Source of the DNA: Palleronia sediminis
GTDB taxonomy: Bacteria; Pseudomonadota; Alphaproteobacteria; Rhodobacterales; Rhodobacteraceae
NCBI RefSeq assembly: GCF_004358695.1
Contig: NZ_SNAA01000009.1
Span: forward strand, 1 to 64,000
Length of the DNA: 64,000 bases
Direction: 5' to 3'
Shown here: positions 18,963-27,480 of the stretch, piece by piece
How the letters are laid out: each line of letters opens with the position of its first letter
How positions within the stretch are numbered: the first letter of the stretch is position 1
Made by a program: the position numbers and the translations under genes
The notes under the pieces: generated by a model
Databases searched by the model: none
What the model was told of the DNA's origin: nothing
The model's input: the letters and a program-made list of their open reading frames with translations, nothing else

Positions 18963-19838
18963 TTACCCCACAAAAGCCTTTTCTACGACGTATTCGGCGG
19001 GGTCGCTGTTGGCGCCTTCGCGCAGGCCGAAGCCTTCGAGGATGGCCTTGAGGTCGGTGTTGAGCCCGATCGAGCCGCAAACCATCGCACGGTCGGTCTC
19101 GGGCGTGATGCCCTCGATGCCGAGATCGCGGAAGATCTCGCCCGAGCGCAAAAGGTCGGTGATCCGGCCCGTCCTGGCGCTCGGCTCGCGGGTGGTGGTG
19201 GGGTAGTAGACCAGCTTGTCGATGCCGCCCTCGGTCAGTTCGCGCAGCATCTCGTCTGAGCGGACCTGTTCGACCAATTGCCGGCCGTATTCCAGATCGG
19301 CGACCTCGCGGCAGGTATGGGTGAGGATGACCTGTTCGTAATCCTCATAGGTCTGCGGCTCGCGGATCAGGCTCGCGAAGGGGGCGATGCCGGTGCCGGT
19401 CGAGAAGAACCACAGCCGTTTGCCCGGCAGCAGCGCGTCATGGACGAGCGTGCCCACGGGTTTGGGGCGCAGGATGATCTGGTCGCCCGGCTGGATATGC
19501 TGGAGTTTCGAGGTGAGCGGCCCGTCCTGCACCTTGATCGAGTAGAACTCGAGCTCGTCGTCCCAGGCGGGCGAGGCGATGGAATAGGCCCGCAAAAGCG
19601 GCTTTTGCTTGCCCGTGGCCGGGTCCGGGTCGCCCATCAGGCCGATCATCACGAACTCGCCCGAGCGGAACCGCAGGCTGGCCGGGCGGGTGCAGCGAAA
19701 GCTGAAGAGCCGGTCGGTCCAGTGCCGCACCTCGGTCACGGTCTGCGCGTCGGGCAGGGCCTTGGGCGCGGGCGGGGTGTCGGGGCGGGCGGCGGAGCGG
19801 GGGGCAGGATTGGCGGTCACGGCGGTCATCTCGGTCAT
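18963..19838 (-). CDS. fpr: Ferredoxin--NADP+ reductase
   Basis: This flavoenzyme moves electrons between NADPH and ferredoxin or flavodoxin. The 291-residue protein has the FAD-binding barrel with LLRAYSIASP (RxYS motif) and GPLTSKLQ, and the NADP domain with FFSTGTGIAPF, ILTHTCREVADL and AMVCGSIGLN, ending in the AEYVVEKAFVG tail typical of the alphaproteobacterial (subclass I) enzymes. The ATG at 19838 was used; the first 30 residues are Pro/Ala-rich and an ATG at 19829 is an alternative. It lies 70 bp downstream of the cys genes and could feed sulfite reductase. The hairpin array forms its 3' flank. Confidence 0.93.
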   Translation of the reverse strand: MTEMTAVTANPAPRSAARPDTPPAPKALPDAQTVTEVRHWTDRLFSFRCTRPASLRFRSGEFVMIGLMGDPDPATGKQKPLLRAYSIASPAWDDELEFYSIKVQDGPLTSKLQHIQPGDQIILRPKPVGTLVHDALLPGKRLWFFSTGTGIAPFASLIREPQTYEDYEQVILTHTCREVADLEYGRQLVEQVRSDEMLRELTEGGIDKLVYYPTTTREPSARTGRITDLLRSGEIFRDLGIEGITPETDRAMVCGSIGLNTDLKAILEGFGLREGANSDPAEYVVEKAFVG

Positions 19839-19908
19839 GGGCACACACGCGGACGCGATGCGCCCGGCCTTCTGTCTAGTATGGGTGGCGGCGGGACGAA
19901 AGGGCGGC

Positions 19909-20325
19909 TCAACCGCGCAGCCGCGCGCGGTAGTCGCCCGCCCGCCAATCGGCGCGGGCGCGCCATTGCGGTTCGGGCTGGCGGGCGGCCAGGTCCGCGT
20001 CGATCTCGACCTCGTCGAAGCCCGAGCGGCGCGCCATCGCGTATTGATCCGCGATGACATGGCCCGCGGCGCGCAGCCGCCCCGCGAAGCCCATGCGCCT
20101 GAGCGCGCGGGCGATGGTGAACCCGCGCCCGTCGGCGAAACCGGGAAAGCGCACGCGGATGAGCACCACGTCGTCGAGCCTGTCGCGCAGCGTCTCGGGA
20201 TCGGTGTCGGGCCCGAGGTCGAGCGCGACCGCGATGCCGGGTCCGGCGCCCGGTTCTTCGGGCCGCTTGAACCCGCCGCGCCAGTGGTCGGGGCCGAAGC
20301 CGCGGTCGGTGACGATGACGCTCAT
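19909..20325 (-). CDS. DUF934 family protein, sulfur assimilation operon
   Basis: The 138-residue protein belongs to the DUF934 family, commonly placed beside cysH/cysI in proteobacteria. Visible features are RPEEPGAGPGIAVALDLGPDTDPE, IRVRFPGFADGRGFTIARALR and GHVIADQYAMARRSGFDEVEID, which include the conserved GRG(F/Y) and DQ...GFDE elements. Biochemical function is not established; a role with sulfite reductase or APS reductase is inferred from position. Its ATG overlaps the cysH stop (TCAT at 20322-20325 on the plus strand). Confidence 0.88.
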   Translation of the reverse strand: MSVIVTDRGFGPDHWRGGFKRPEEPGAGPGIAVALDLGPDTDPETLRDRLDDVVLIRVRFPGFADGRGFTIARALRRMGFAGRLRAAGHVIADQYAMARRSGFDEVEIDADLAARQPEPQWRARADWRAGDYRARLRG

Positions 20326-21083
20326 GGCGTGGTCTCCTGCGGGGGGCGGGGCGCGCGGGCGACGCGCCCGCCCGTGACATGGATGCCGCATTCGGTCTTG
20401 GCCTGTCCGCGCCAGCGGCCCGCGCGGGGGTCTTCGCCCGCCGCCACGCGCCCGGTGCAGGGCATGCAGCCGACCGACGGGTAGCCCTGCGCCACCAGCG
20501 GGTGCCGCGGCAGGCGGTTGTTGTCGATATAGTCCTGCAGATCGCCCGGCCGCCAATGAGCGAGCGGGTTTACCTTGATCCGGCCGGTGCCCGGCTCGAC
20601 CTCGAAGAACTCGAGCGCGGCGCGGGCGCCGCCCTGGTAGCGTTTGCGCCCCGTGATCCACGCGTCGAAAGGCGCCAGCGCGCGGGCGAGCGGCCGGGTC
20701 TTGCGCCGCGCGCAGCAGGCGTCGGGATCGTCGAGATGCAGCCGCCCCTCGGGGTCGGCGCGGGCCAGCTCGGCCGGGTCGGGGGTCAGGCGGCGCAGGT
20801 CGCGCAGCCCCAGCCGCGCCACCAGCATCTCGCGATAGGCCAACGTCTCGGGGAAAAGCATCCCCGTGTCGAGAAACAGCACGGGCGTCTCGGGCGCGGC
20901 GCGCGCCACCATGTGCAGCAGCACCACCGATTCGGCCCCGAAGGACGAGACCAGCGCGGTGCGCCCCAGCGCCGGGTCGCGCAGCGCATGGGCCAGCACA
21001 TCGGCGGCGGCGTGATGGGCATAGCGGCGATTGAGCTCGGCCACGCGGTCGGCCGCCGGGCGGATCAAGGGATCATGCCGCAT
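20322..21083 (-). CDS. cysH: Phosphoadenylyl/adenylyl-sulfate reductase
   Basis: The enzyme reduces activated sulfate (APS or PAPS) to sulfite. At 253 residues it has the family motifs ALVSSFGAESVVLLH (PP-loop), FLDTGMLFPET, DACCARRKTRPL, ITGRKRYQGG, KVNPLAHW and GYPSVGCMPCTGRV, ending KTECGIHV with the catalytic cysteine. The paired CC and CxxC cysteines bind a [4Fe-4S] cluster, which marks the APS-using branch rather than the enteric PAPS enzyme. Its start overlaps the end of cysI by 11 bp. Confidence 0.95.
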   Translation of the reverse strand: MRHDPLIRPAADRVAELNRRYAHHAAADVLAHALRDPALGRTALVSSFGAESVVLLHMVARAAPETPVLFLDTGMLFPETLAYREMLVARLGLRDLRRLTPDPAELARADPEGRLHLDDPDACCARRKTRPLARALAPFDAWITGRKRYQGGARAALEFFEVEPGTGRIKVNPLAHWRPGDLQDYIDNNRLPRHPLVAQGYPSVGCMPCTGRVAAGEDPRAGRWRGQAKTECGIHVTGGRVARAPRPPQETTP

Positions 21084-22749
21084 CGGCGCGCTCCGCGGTG
21101 TCGTGGGGGCCGTAGAGCGCCGCCTTGAACGGCGCGAGCCCGACGCGGCGCCACGCCATGAGGAACGTCTCGTCCGGGCCCTCGCGCAGGGCGAGATAGG
21201 CCAGCAGGAGGCGCTCGATCGCGGGCACGATCTCGTCATAGGCGAAACCCGGCCCGCTGCGCGTGCCGATCACCGCATCCTCGGCGCCCGAGCCGCCCAG
21301 CGTGATCTGGTAGTTCTCGACCCCCGCGCGGTCGAGCCCGAGGATCCCGATATGGCCGACATGGTGATGGCCGCAGGCATTGATGCAGCCCGATATCTTG
21401 ATCTTGAGCGGCCCGATCTCGTGCTCGAGCCTGAGCGCCTCGAAGCGGGTCGCGATCTCTTGCGCGACGGGGATCGAGCGCGCCGTGGCCAGCGCGCAGT
21501 AATCCATGCCGGGGCAGGCGATGATGTCCGAAACCAGCCCGATATTGGCCGCCCCGAGCCCGGCCGCCTTGAGCGCCGCGTGAAGCTTGGGCAGGGCCGC
21601 GCGGGGCACATGGGGCAGCACGACGTTCTGTTCGTGGCTGATGCGCAGCTCGTCATAGGCATGCGCCGCGGCGAGATCGGCCAGGATCTCCATCTGGGCG
21701 GCGGTGGCGTCGCCCGGCGTGGCTCCCGGCGTCTTGAGCGAGACCGACACGATGGCGTGATCGTCGCGGCGATGCGGCGCGACATTGGTATCGGCCCAGG
21801 CGCGGAACACCGGGTCGGCCGCGCGGGCGGCGTGGAACGGCGCGGGATCGCGCGCGACCCAGTCGGGCGGGGCGAACTGCGCCGCGATCCCCGCGAGGAT
21901 CTCGCGGTCGATCCCGGTGAACTCGGGGCGGATCTCGGCGAACCGCGCCTCGATCCGGCGACGCATCTCGTCGATGCCGGTCTCGTGGACGGTGATCTTG
22001 ATGCGGGCCTTGTACTTGTTGTCGCGCCGCCCCAGCAGGTTGTAGACGCTGACGATGGCCTCGACATAGGGCAGCAGGTCGGCCTCGGGCAGGAACGCGC
22101 GCACCACCTTGCCGATCATGGGCGTGCGCCCCAGGCCGCCGCCGATCAGCACGCGAAAGCCGCGCGCGCCGTCGCGTTCGACCAGTTGCAGGCCGATATC
22201 GTGAGCGCGGATCACCGCGCGGTCGGCCTCGGCGCCGGTCACGGCGATCTTGAACTTGCGCGGCAGGAACTGGAACTCGGGGTGGTCGGTCGACCATTGC
22301 CGCAAGAGCTCGGCATAGGGGCGCGGGTCGGCGATCTCGTCGGCGGCCGCGCCCGCGAAATGATCGGCGGTGACGTTACGGATCGTGTTGCCGCTGGTCT
22401 GGATGGCATGCATCCCGACATCGGCCAGCGCGCCGAGCATGTCGGGCACGTCCTCGAGCCGGGGCCAGTTGAACTGGACGTTCTGGCGCGTGGTGAAATG
22501 GCCATAGCCCTTGTCCCAGCGCCGCGCGATCATGGCAAGCTGCCGCATCTGCGCGCCCGACAGCGTGCCATAGGGGATCGCCACGCGCAGCATGTAGGCG
22601 TGAAGCTGGAGGTAGAGCCCGTTCATCAGGCGCAGCGGCTTGAACTCGTCCTCGGTCAGCGACCCGTCGAGCCGGCGCGCGACCTGCGCGCGGAACTGCG
22701 CGGCACGTTCGCGCACGAAGGCGGTGTCGAACTCGGAATAGCGGTACAT
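21073..22749 (-). CDS. cysI: Sulfite (nitrite/sulfite) reductase hemoprotein
   Basis: This siroheme and [4Fe-4S] enzyme reduces sulfite to sulfide. The 558-residue protein carries GHFTTRQNVQFNW and RNVTADHFAGAAADE in the first ferredoxin-like half, RVLIGGGLGRTPMIGKV, then CPGMDYCALATARSIP and KIKISGCINACGHHHVGHIG, whose cysteines hold the cluster-siroheme unit. No flavoprotein subunit (cysJ) is seen nearby, so ferredoxin reduced by Fpr is a reasonable donor. DUF2849 lies 22 bp upstream. Confidence 0.95.
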   Translation of the reverse strand: MYRYSEFDTAFVRERAAQFRAQVARRLDGSLTEDEFKPLRLMNGLYLQLHAYMLRVAIPYGTLSGAQMRQLAMIARRWDKGYGHFTTRQNVQFNWPRLEDVPDMLGALADVGMHAIQTSGNTIRNVTADHFAGAAADEIADPRPYAELLRQWSTDHPEFQFLPRKFKIAVTGAEADRAVIRAHDIGLQLVERDGARGFRVLIGGGLGRTPMIGKVVRAFLPEADLLPYVEAIVSVYNLLGRRDNKYKARIKITVHETGIDEMRRRIEARFAEIRPEFTGIDREILAGIAAQFAPPDWVARDPAPFHAARAADPVFRAWADTNVAPHRRDDHAIVSVSLKTPGATPGDATAAQMEILADLAAAHAYDELRISHEQNVVLPHVPRAALPKLHAALKAAGLGAANIGLVSDIIACPGMDYCALATARSIPVAQEIATRFEALRLEHEIGPLKIKISGCINACGHHHVGHIGILGLDRAGVENYQITLGGSGAEDAVIGTRSGPGFAYDEIVPAIERLLLAYLALREGPDETFLMAWRRVGLAPFKAALYGPHDTAERADAA

Positions 22750-22771
22750 GGGGTCGGTCCTTTCGGGCGGA

Positions 22772-23071
22772 TCAGCGGCGGGCCTGCTTGCCATGCGCCC
22801 GGTTCGATGGGCCGCGGGTACGGAAGGCCTCGCGGAAATGGACGGGTTCGGGGCCGTCGGGGCCGGGGGCGGCCTCGGCGAGATAGACGCCGACCACGCG
22901 ATCGGCCTGCGCCTGCGCGAATAGCAGCCGGTCCTGCGCCACGGCCTCGTCCTCGATCAGCTCGGCGCGGGCGATATCGCGGGACCAGTCGTCCTCGGGG
23001 GTGAGCCAGACGGCATCGCCCTCGCGCAGGGCGTTGGCGGTGACGACCTTGGGGGTAAAGGCGCGGGGCAT
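22772..23071 (-). CDS. DUF2849 family protein
   Basis: A 99-residue protein of the DUF2849 family, usually encoded between cysG and cysI in alphaproteobacteria. It starts MPRAFTPKVVTANALREGDAVWLTPEDDW and has the ARAELIEDEAVAQDRLLFAQAQ segment. The function is unknown; its fixed position suggests support of siroheme insertion or sulfite reduction. Its start codon shares one base with the cysG stop. Confidence 0.9.
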   Translation of the reverse strand: MPRAFTPKVVTANALREGDAVWLTPEDDWSRDIARAELIEDEAVAQDRLLFAQAQADRVVGVYLAEAAPGPDGPEPVHFREAFRTRGPSNRAHGKQARR

Positions 23072-24486
23072 CAGTAGGCCTCTTTCAGGGGGCGGATCTC
23101 GGGGGCGGCGGGGGTGTCGCGCAGGGCCGCCGCGCCGCGCGGCGCGAGGCCGAAGAGCACCAGCGCCGGGCCGTCGAGCGCGGCCTCGCCCAGCGCGGGC
23201 TCGAGCCGGGCGAGGGTGGTGGCCAGCACCCGCTCGCCGTCGCGCGCGGCGTTCTCGACCACGGTCACGGGCGTGTCGGGCGCCGCGCCGTGCATGAGCA
23301 GACGGCCCTGCAGGAACCGCGCGGCGCGCTTGCCCATGTAGATCGCCGCGACCTCGCCCGGACGCGCCAGCGCCGCCCAGTCGTGATCGGCAAAGCCCTG
23401 CATGTCATGGCCGGTCAGCAGCCGCACCGAGGCGTTGCGCCCGCGCCGCGTCAGGCTTTGCCCGATGGAGGCGACGGCGGCCGAGGCGGCGGTGATGCCC
23501 GGCACGATGGTATAGGCGATGCCCGCGGCCTCGAGCGCCTCGATCTCTTCGTCGAGCCGGCCGAACACCGTGGCATCCCCGCCCTTGAGCCGCACCACCT
23601 GCGCGCCCTGCGCGGCGTGATGCACGATCAGGCGGTCGATCTCGGCCTGGGGCGTCGACGGGCCGAAGCCGGTCTTGCCCACGTCGACGATCTCGGCCTC
23701 GCGCCGGGCCAGTTCGAGGATGGCGGGCGTCACGAGCCGGTCGTGGATGACCACGTCCGCCGCATCGAGAAGCCGGCGCGCCCTGAGCGTCAGAAGCTCG
23801 GGGTCGCCCGGACCCGCACCGACGAAAGCGACGTGTCCGGCGGCGGGCGCGGGGTCGAGCCGATCGGCCAGCAACGCGTCGAGCGCCGGGCGCAGCGCCG
23901 CCGCGCCGCCCTGCGACAGGGCGCGGGGACCGGCGCGGTCGTACCACGCCGCCCAGAACTCGCGCCGCGCCCGCCCCATGGGCAGCGCCTCGGCCGCACG
24001 GCGGAACGCCTTGCCCGCGCGCGCCAGCACCCCCAGCCCCACCGGCAGCCGCGCCTCGAGGTCGCGCTTGATCGCGCGGGCGAGCACGGGGGCCGCGCCC
24101 TCGGTGCCGATGGCCACGGTCACGGGATCGCGGTCGACGATGGCGGGGGTGATGAATTGCGAGCCGTCGAGATTGTCGACCATGTTCACCAGCGCCCCGT
24201 CCGCGCGCGCCAGCCGCGCGACGCGGGCATCCTCGGCCGCGTCGTCATTGGCCGCGTAGAACAGCGCGGCGCATAGCGCGTCGCCCGGCCCGGCCGCGCG
24301 GCGCACCAGCCGCAAGCGCGCCGCCTCGGCCCAATCCGCGATCTCGGGGGCGGGATCGGCGGCGAAGACGGTGATATGTCCCCGGGTCTTGAGCAGCAGG
24401 CGCAGCTTGGCCATCGCGGCCGCCCCGCCGCCCGAGACGACGATGCGCCGGCCCTCGACGGCGAGGAAGATCGGGAAATGCTTCAT
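23071..24486 (-). CDS. cysG: Siroheme synthase (uroporphyrinogen methylase/dehydrogenase/ferrochelatase)
   Basis: This multifunctional enzyme makes siroheme for CysI. The 471-residue length equals the usual fusion. N-terminal CysGB part: IVVSGGGAAAMAKLRLLL (NAD-binding), FYAANDDAAEDA, LVNMVDNLDGSQFITPAIV and IGTEGAAPVLARAIK. C-terminal SUMT part: VAFVGAGPGDPELLTLRA, VVRLKGGDATVFGR, VVPGITAASAA-type VPGITAASAAVASIG and TGHDMQGF. It is the first gene of the leftward cys operon, with a divergent Lrp-type regulator 138 bp away. Confidence 0.96.
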   Translation of the reverse strand: MKHFPIFLAVEGRRIVVSGGGAAAMAKLRLLLKTRGHITVFAADPAPEIADWAEAARLRLVRRAAGPGDALCAALFYAANDDAAEDARVARLARADGALVNMVDNLDGSQFITPAIVDRDPVTVAIGTEGAAPVLARAIKRDLEARLPVGLGVLARAGKAFRRAAEALPMGRARREFWAAWYDRAGPRALSQGGAAALRPALDALLADRLDPAPAAGHVAFVGAGPGDPELLTLRARRLLDAADVVIHDRLVTPAILELARREAEIVDVGKTGFGPSTPQAEIDRLIVHHAAQGAQVVRLKGGDATVFGRLDEEIEALEAAGIAYTIVPGITAASAAVASIGQSLTRRGRNASVRLLTGHDMQGFADHDWAALARPGEVAAIYMGKRAARFLQGRLLMHGAAPDTPVTVVENAARDGERVLATTLARLEPALGEAALDGPALVLFGLAPRGAAALRDTPAAPEIRPLKEAY

Positions 24487-24624
24487 CTGGGGTGCCCCTT
24501 GGTGCCTTTCGGTAAAGCTAGAACATTATTCCGCTTTCGTGCAGGTCTTGGGCGATATAAGGAACGCGTGTTTCCAGCTTCGGCCGGCAAGGGCCGGGCG
24601 TTTCGCGAATGAGGAGTTTCGCGC
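24487..24624. promoter_or_regulatory. Divergent promoter region of cysG and the Lrp-type regulator
   Basis: The 138-bp gap is AT-richer than its surroundings and must carry both promoters. An imperfect palindrome GGAACGCGTGTTTCC lies at 24561-24575 and an AT-rich stretch AGAACATTATTCC at 24521-24533. Either could be an operator for the divergent Lrp/AsnC protein; this is a guess from position and symmetry. Confidence 0.4.
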
Positions 24625-25086
24625 ATGGCTGTCCGTATCGACGATCTCGACCGGAAAATCCTTCGCGAGGTGCAGCGCGATGCCGGGCAGTCGCTCGACG
24701 AGATCGCGCGCGCGGTGGGCTCGTCCAAGACGCCGGTGTGGAATCGCATCCGCAAGATGCGCGAGGCCGGGGTGATGGGCACGCAGACCGTGGTGCTCGA
24801 CCCCGAGGCGCTGGGCTTCGACGCCTGTTTCTTCGTGCTGATCCGCACGTCGGAGCACGACGCGGCATGGCAGCAGCGGTTCCTCGAGGCGCTGCGCGCC
24901 CGCGACGAGGTGCAGGAGGCGCACCGCCTCGCCGGCGATATCGACTATATCCTCAAGGTGCGGGTGCCCAATGCGCGGGCCTATGACCAGTTCTACCAGG
25001 CGCTGATCGCCGAGGTGCGCATCCACAACGTCACCGCGCTCTTGTCGATGGAAGAGCTGAAATTCACCACCGCGCTGCCGGTCTGA
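24625..25086 (+). CDS. Lrp/AsnC-family transcriptional regulator
   Basis: The 153-residue protein has the N-terminal winged helix-turn-helix (IDDLDRKILREVQRDAGQSLDEIARAVGSSKTPVWNRI) and the C-terminal RAM ligand-binding domain with EVQEAHRLAGDIDYILKV. The ATG follows GAGGAG by 9 bp. It is divergent from the cys operon and is a good candidate for its regulator, probably sensing a sulfur amino acid; the ligand cannot be read from sequence. Confidence 0.92.
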   Translation: MAVRIDDLDRKILREVQRDAGQSLDEIARAVGSSKTPVWNRIRKMREAGVMGTQTVVLDPEALGFDACFFVLIRTSEHDAAWQQRFLEALRARDEVQEAHRLAGDIDYILKVRVPNARAYDQFYQALIAEVRIHNVTALLSMEELKFTTALPV

Positions 25087-25119
25087 CGGCGCGCGGGCGG
25101 CAAGACGGCCCTGCGGGGC

Positions 25120-25139
25120 GGGTATTTCGAAAAGAGAAG
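25120..25139 (+). repeat. GTATTT...AGAGAAG motif, short form, copy 5
   Basis: The plus strand reads GGGTATTTCGAAAAGAGAAG. It lies in the 72-bp gap between the converging regulator (stop 25086) and the carboxylate-amine ligase (stop 25159). Confidence 0.6.
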
Positions 25140-25158
25140 AAAGCGGGCGAGGGGCGGC

Positions 25159-26283
25159 TCAGCCCGGCGCGAACTCGGCCACGAGGCTGCGGGTCACGGC
25201 GCGGAACGCCTCGGCCTCGTCCCCGCCCGCGTCGCGCGCCGAGGCAAAGACCGCGCGTTGCCGCGCGGCCGAGGTGCCGTCCGCGACCATGCCGGGCAGG
25301 CGGGCGAGGGCCGGGCCCGCACCCAGCGCCTCGGCATCGGCGGAGAGAAGCTCGACCAGTTCGGCGGCCAGCTCGATCATGGGCACGACCTCGCCCCGGC
25401 CGAAATCGATCAGCCCCTCGGTGCCGCCGTAGCGCTGCGCGCGCCAGCGGTTCTCCTGGATGAGGAACAGGTCGTAGATGCGCCAGCGGCGGTTCGCGAC
25501 CCGCAGACGCCAGAGAAAGCGGTAGAGCGCCTGGATCGTCGCGGCCAGCGTCAGCACGTCGTCGAGCCGGGGGCAGGCGTCGCAGATCCGCGTCTCGAGC
25601 GTGGGAAAGGCGGCCGAGGGGCGCAAATCCCACCAGACCTCTGAGGCATCCTCGATCAGGCCGGTCCCGACGATGGCGCCCACCGCGCGCATATAGGCAC
25701 GCCAACTGTCGAAACGCGGCGGCAGGCCGGTGCGCGGCAGGTTGTCGAACACGCCCACCCGGTAGGAGGCGAGCCCCGTATCGCGCCCCTGCCAGAAGGG
25801 CGAGGAGGCCGAGAGCGCCAGCAGATGCGGCAGGAAATAGCTCGCCTGGTTCATCAGGTCGATGCGCAGGTCGTCATCGGGCAGGCCGACATGCACATGC
25901 ATCCCGCAGCACAGCATCCGTTCGCCCACCGCGGCGAGGTCGCGTTGCAGCGCGAGATAGCGGTCGCGGTCGCGCACGGTCTGCTCGGACCAGCGCGCGG
26001 CCGGGTGGCAGCCCGCCGCGATCGGGGCGAGGCCGAAATCGGCGGCGATCTCGGCGATGGTGGCGCGCAGCTCGGCCAGCTCGGCCCCGGCGGCGGCGAT
26101 ATCGGTGCAGACCGAGGTGCCGATCTCGATCTGGCAGCGCAGGAACTCGGGCGAGACGCGGTCGCCGAGCCGTGCCGCGCAGGCCGCAATCAGCGCCTCG
26201 GGCGCATCGGCGAGGTCGAAGGTCCCGGCATCGACGAGAAGGTATTCCTCTTCGATGCCGATGGTGAAATCGGGCATGTCCAT
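25159..26283 (-). CDS. Carboxylate-amine ligase, YbdK type (GCS2 family)
   Basis: Members of this family are ATP-dependent ligases related to glutamate-cysteine ligase; YbdK has weak gamma-glutamyl-cysteine ligase activity. The 374-residue protein has [12 protein letters not shown] at the start (metal-binding Glu residues), [22 protein letters not shown], and [26 protein letters not shown] with NRWRAQRYG near the C-terminal third. The ATG at 26283 gives [14 protein letters not shown]; longer frames upstream add unlike residues. The true substrate here is unknown. It is convergent with the Lrp regulator. Confidence 0.88.
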   Translation of the reverse strand: MDMPDFTIGIEEEYLLVDAGTFDLADAPEALIAACAARLGDRVSPEFLRCQIEIGTSVCTDIAAAGAELAELRATIAEIAADFGLAPIAAGCHPAARWSEQTVRDRDRYLALQRDLAAVGERMLCCGMHVHVGLPDDDLRIDLMNQASYFLPHLLALSASSPFWQGRDTGLASYRVGVFDNLPRTGLPPRFDSWRAYMRAVGAIVGTGLIEDASEVWWDLRPSAAFPTLETRICDACPRLDDVLTLAATIQALYRFLWRLRVANRRWRIYDLFLIQENRWRAQRYGGTEGLIDFGRGEVVPMIELAAELVELLSADAEALGAGPALARLPGMVADGTSAARQRAVFASARDAGGDEAEAFRAVTRSLVAEFAPG

Positions 26284-26322
26284 GGGGCGAGATAAGCAGG
26301 GCGCGGGCGCGCCGTCCACCGC

Positions 26323-27480
26323 TCAGAGCGCGCGGGCGATCACCGCCTCGCAGGCCGCGAGCAGGCGGTCGTTGTCGAACCGCGCGCAGGCGACGGCGCG
26401 GGCGCGCGCGCCCATCGCCGCGAGATCGGCGTGCGACGCCTCTCGGATGCGGGCGGCCATCGCGGCGCCGTCTTGTTCGGCGACGAGCCAGCCGGTCGCG
26501 CCATGCTCGATCGCCTCGGGGATGCCGGCGTGGCGCGTCGAGACGGTGACGCAGCCCGAGGCCATCGCCTCCTGGATCGAGGTGGGCAGCCCCTCGGTAT
26601 TGCCGGCTGCGTCGGTGACGGAATGCTGCACGAACACCTCGGCCCCGGCCAGCGCGTCGCGCACCGCGTCATGGGGCAGGGCGCCCGGAAAGGACACGCG
26701 ATCCGCGATCCCGAGCGCAGTCGCCCGCGTGCGGGCGGGCGCCAGAAGCGGACCGTCGCCGATGAAGGTGAGCCGGGCGTTCGTGCCGCGGGTGCCCTGC
26801 GCGAAGGCGTCGAGCGTGACGAGCGGCGCCTTCTTGTCGACGAAGCGGCCGACGGCGAGGAAACTGCCCGGCCGTTTCGCGCCGGGGGCAAAGCGGCGCG
26901 TGTCGACGCCCGAGGGGATGACATGGGCGTTGTCATGCGCGAACCCCGCCGCGGCGAGCGCGTCGAGCAGCGCCTGCGACACCGCGAACACCCCGGCGAG
27001 CCGCGGAAACAGCCGCCCGTAGCCGCGCCGCACCCGCGGGTCGCGCAGCGCGGCGCTGGCATCGGTGCCGCGGAAATAGGTGAAGAGCGGCAGGCCCGTT
27101 CGCGCGGCGAGGCTGGGATAGAGCATCGCGGTAGTGCCGAACTCGGCCAGGATGGCGCGGCAGCCGGCATCGCGCAGAAACGCCTCGATGGCGCGGGCCC
27201 GTGCGCCCCACGGCACGCGCGAGCTGCCGTGGCCCATCCGCATCGCGGGCGCCATGACGGGCGCGGCCAGCCGGTCGGCGAACGAGGGGGCGAGGCCGCG
27301 GCGCGCCAGCACCGGCACGCCCGCCGGGTTCTCGCCCGAGAAACGGTCGCAAAGCACCGCCGTGCGCCCGCCCCACATATGCGCGACGTGCCGGTTCACG
27401 AAGGTCTCGCCGGGGCGGAGGTAGTCGCGCGTGGCGATGCAGATGCGCCCGGTCGCGGGGGAGGGCGGCGCGGCCCCCAT
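26323..27480 (-). CDS. Glycosyltransferase family 4 protein
   Basis: This GT-B fold enzyme of 385 residues transfers a sugar, probably in polysaccharide or lipid glycan assembly; donor and acceptor are unknown. Visible motifs are RPGETFVNRHVAHMW near the start, VIPSGVDTRRFAPG, FLAVGRFVDKKAPL (nucleotide-binding strand), LTFIGDGPLL and GLPTSIQEAMASGCVTVSTRHAGIPE, the EX7E-type donor site. The start codon shares one base with the mmsA stop (27480), an unexpected operon partner. An overlapping GTG at 27483 is an alternative start. Confidence 0.88.
   Translation of the reverse strand: MGAAPPSPATGRICIATRDYLRPGETFVNRHVAHMWGGRTAVLCDRFSGENPAGVPVLARRGLAPSFADRLAAPVMAPAMRMGHGSSRVPWGARARAIEAFLRDAGCRAILAEFGTTAMLYPSLAARTGLPLFTYFRGTDASAALRDPRVRRGYGRLFPRLAGVFAVSQALLDALAAAGFAHDNAHVIPSGVDTRRFAPGAKRPGSFLAVGRFVDKKAPLVTLDAFAQGTRGTNARLTFIGDGPLLAPARTRATALGIADRVSFPGALPHDAVRDALAGAEVFVQHSVTDAAGNTEGLPTSIQEAMASGCVTVSTRHAGIPEAIEHGATGWLVAEQDGAAMAARIREASHADLAAMGARARAVACARFDNDRLLAACEAVIARAL

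Noticed and set aside
18375-19259. Repeat protein encoded by the 126-bp units
   Set aside because: All frames stay open because the period is a multiple of three, no ribosome binding site is visible, and the frame continues antisense into fpr.
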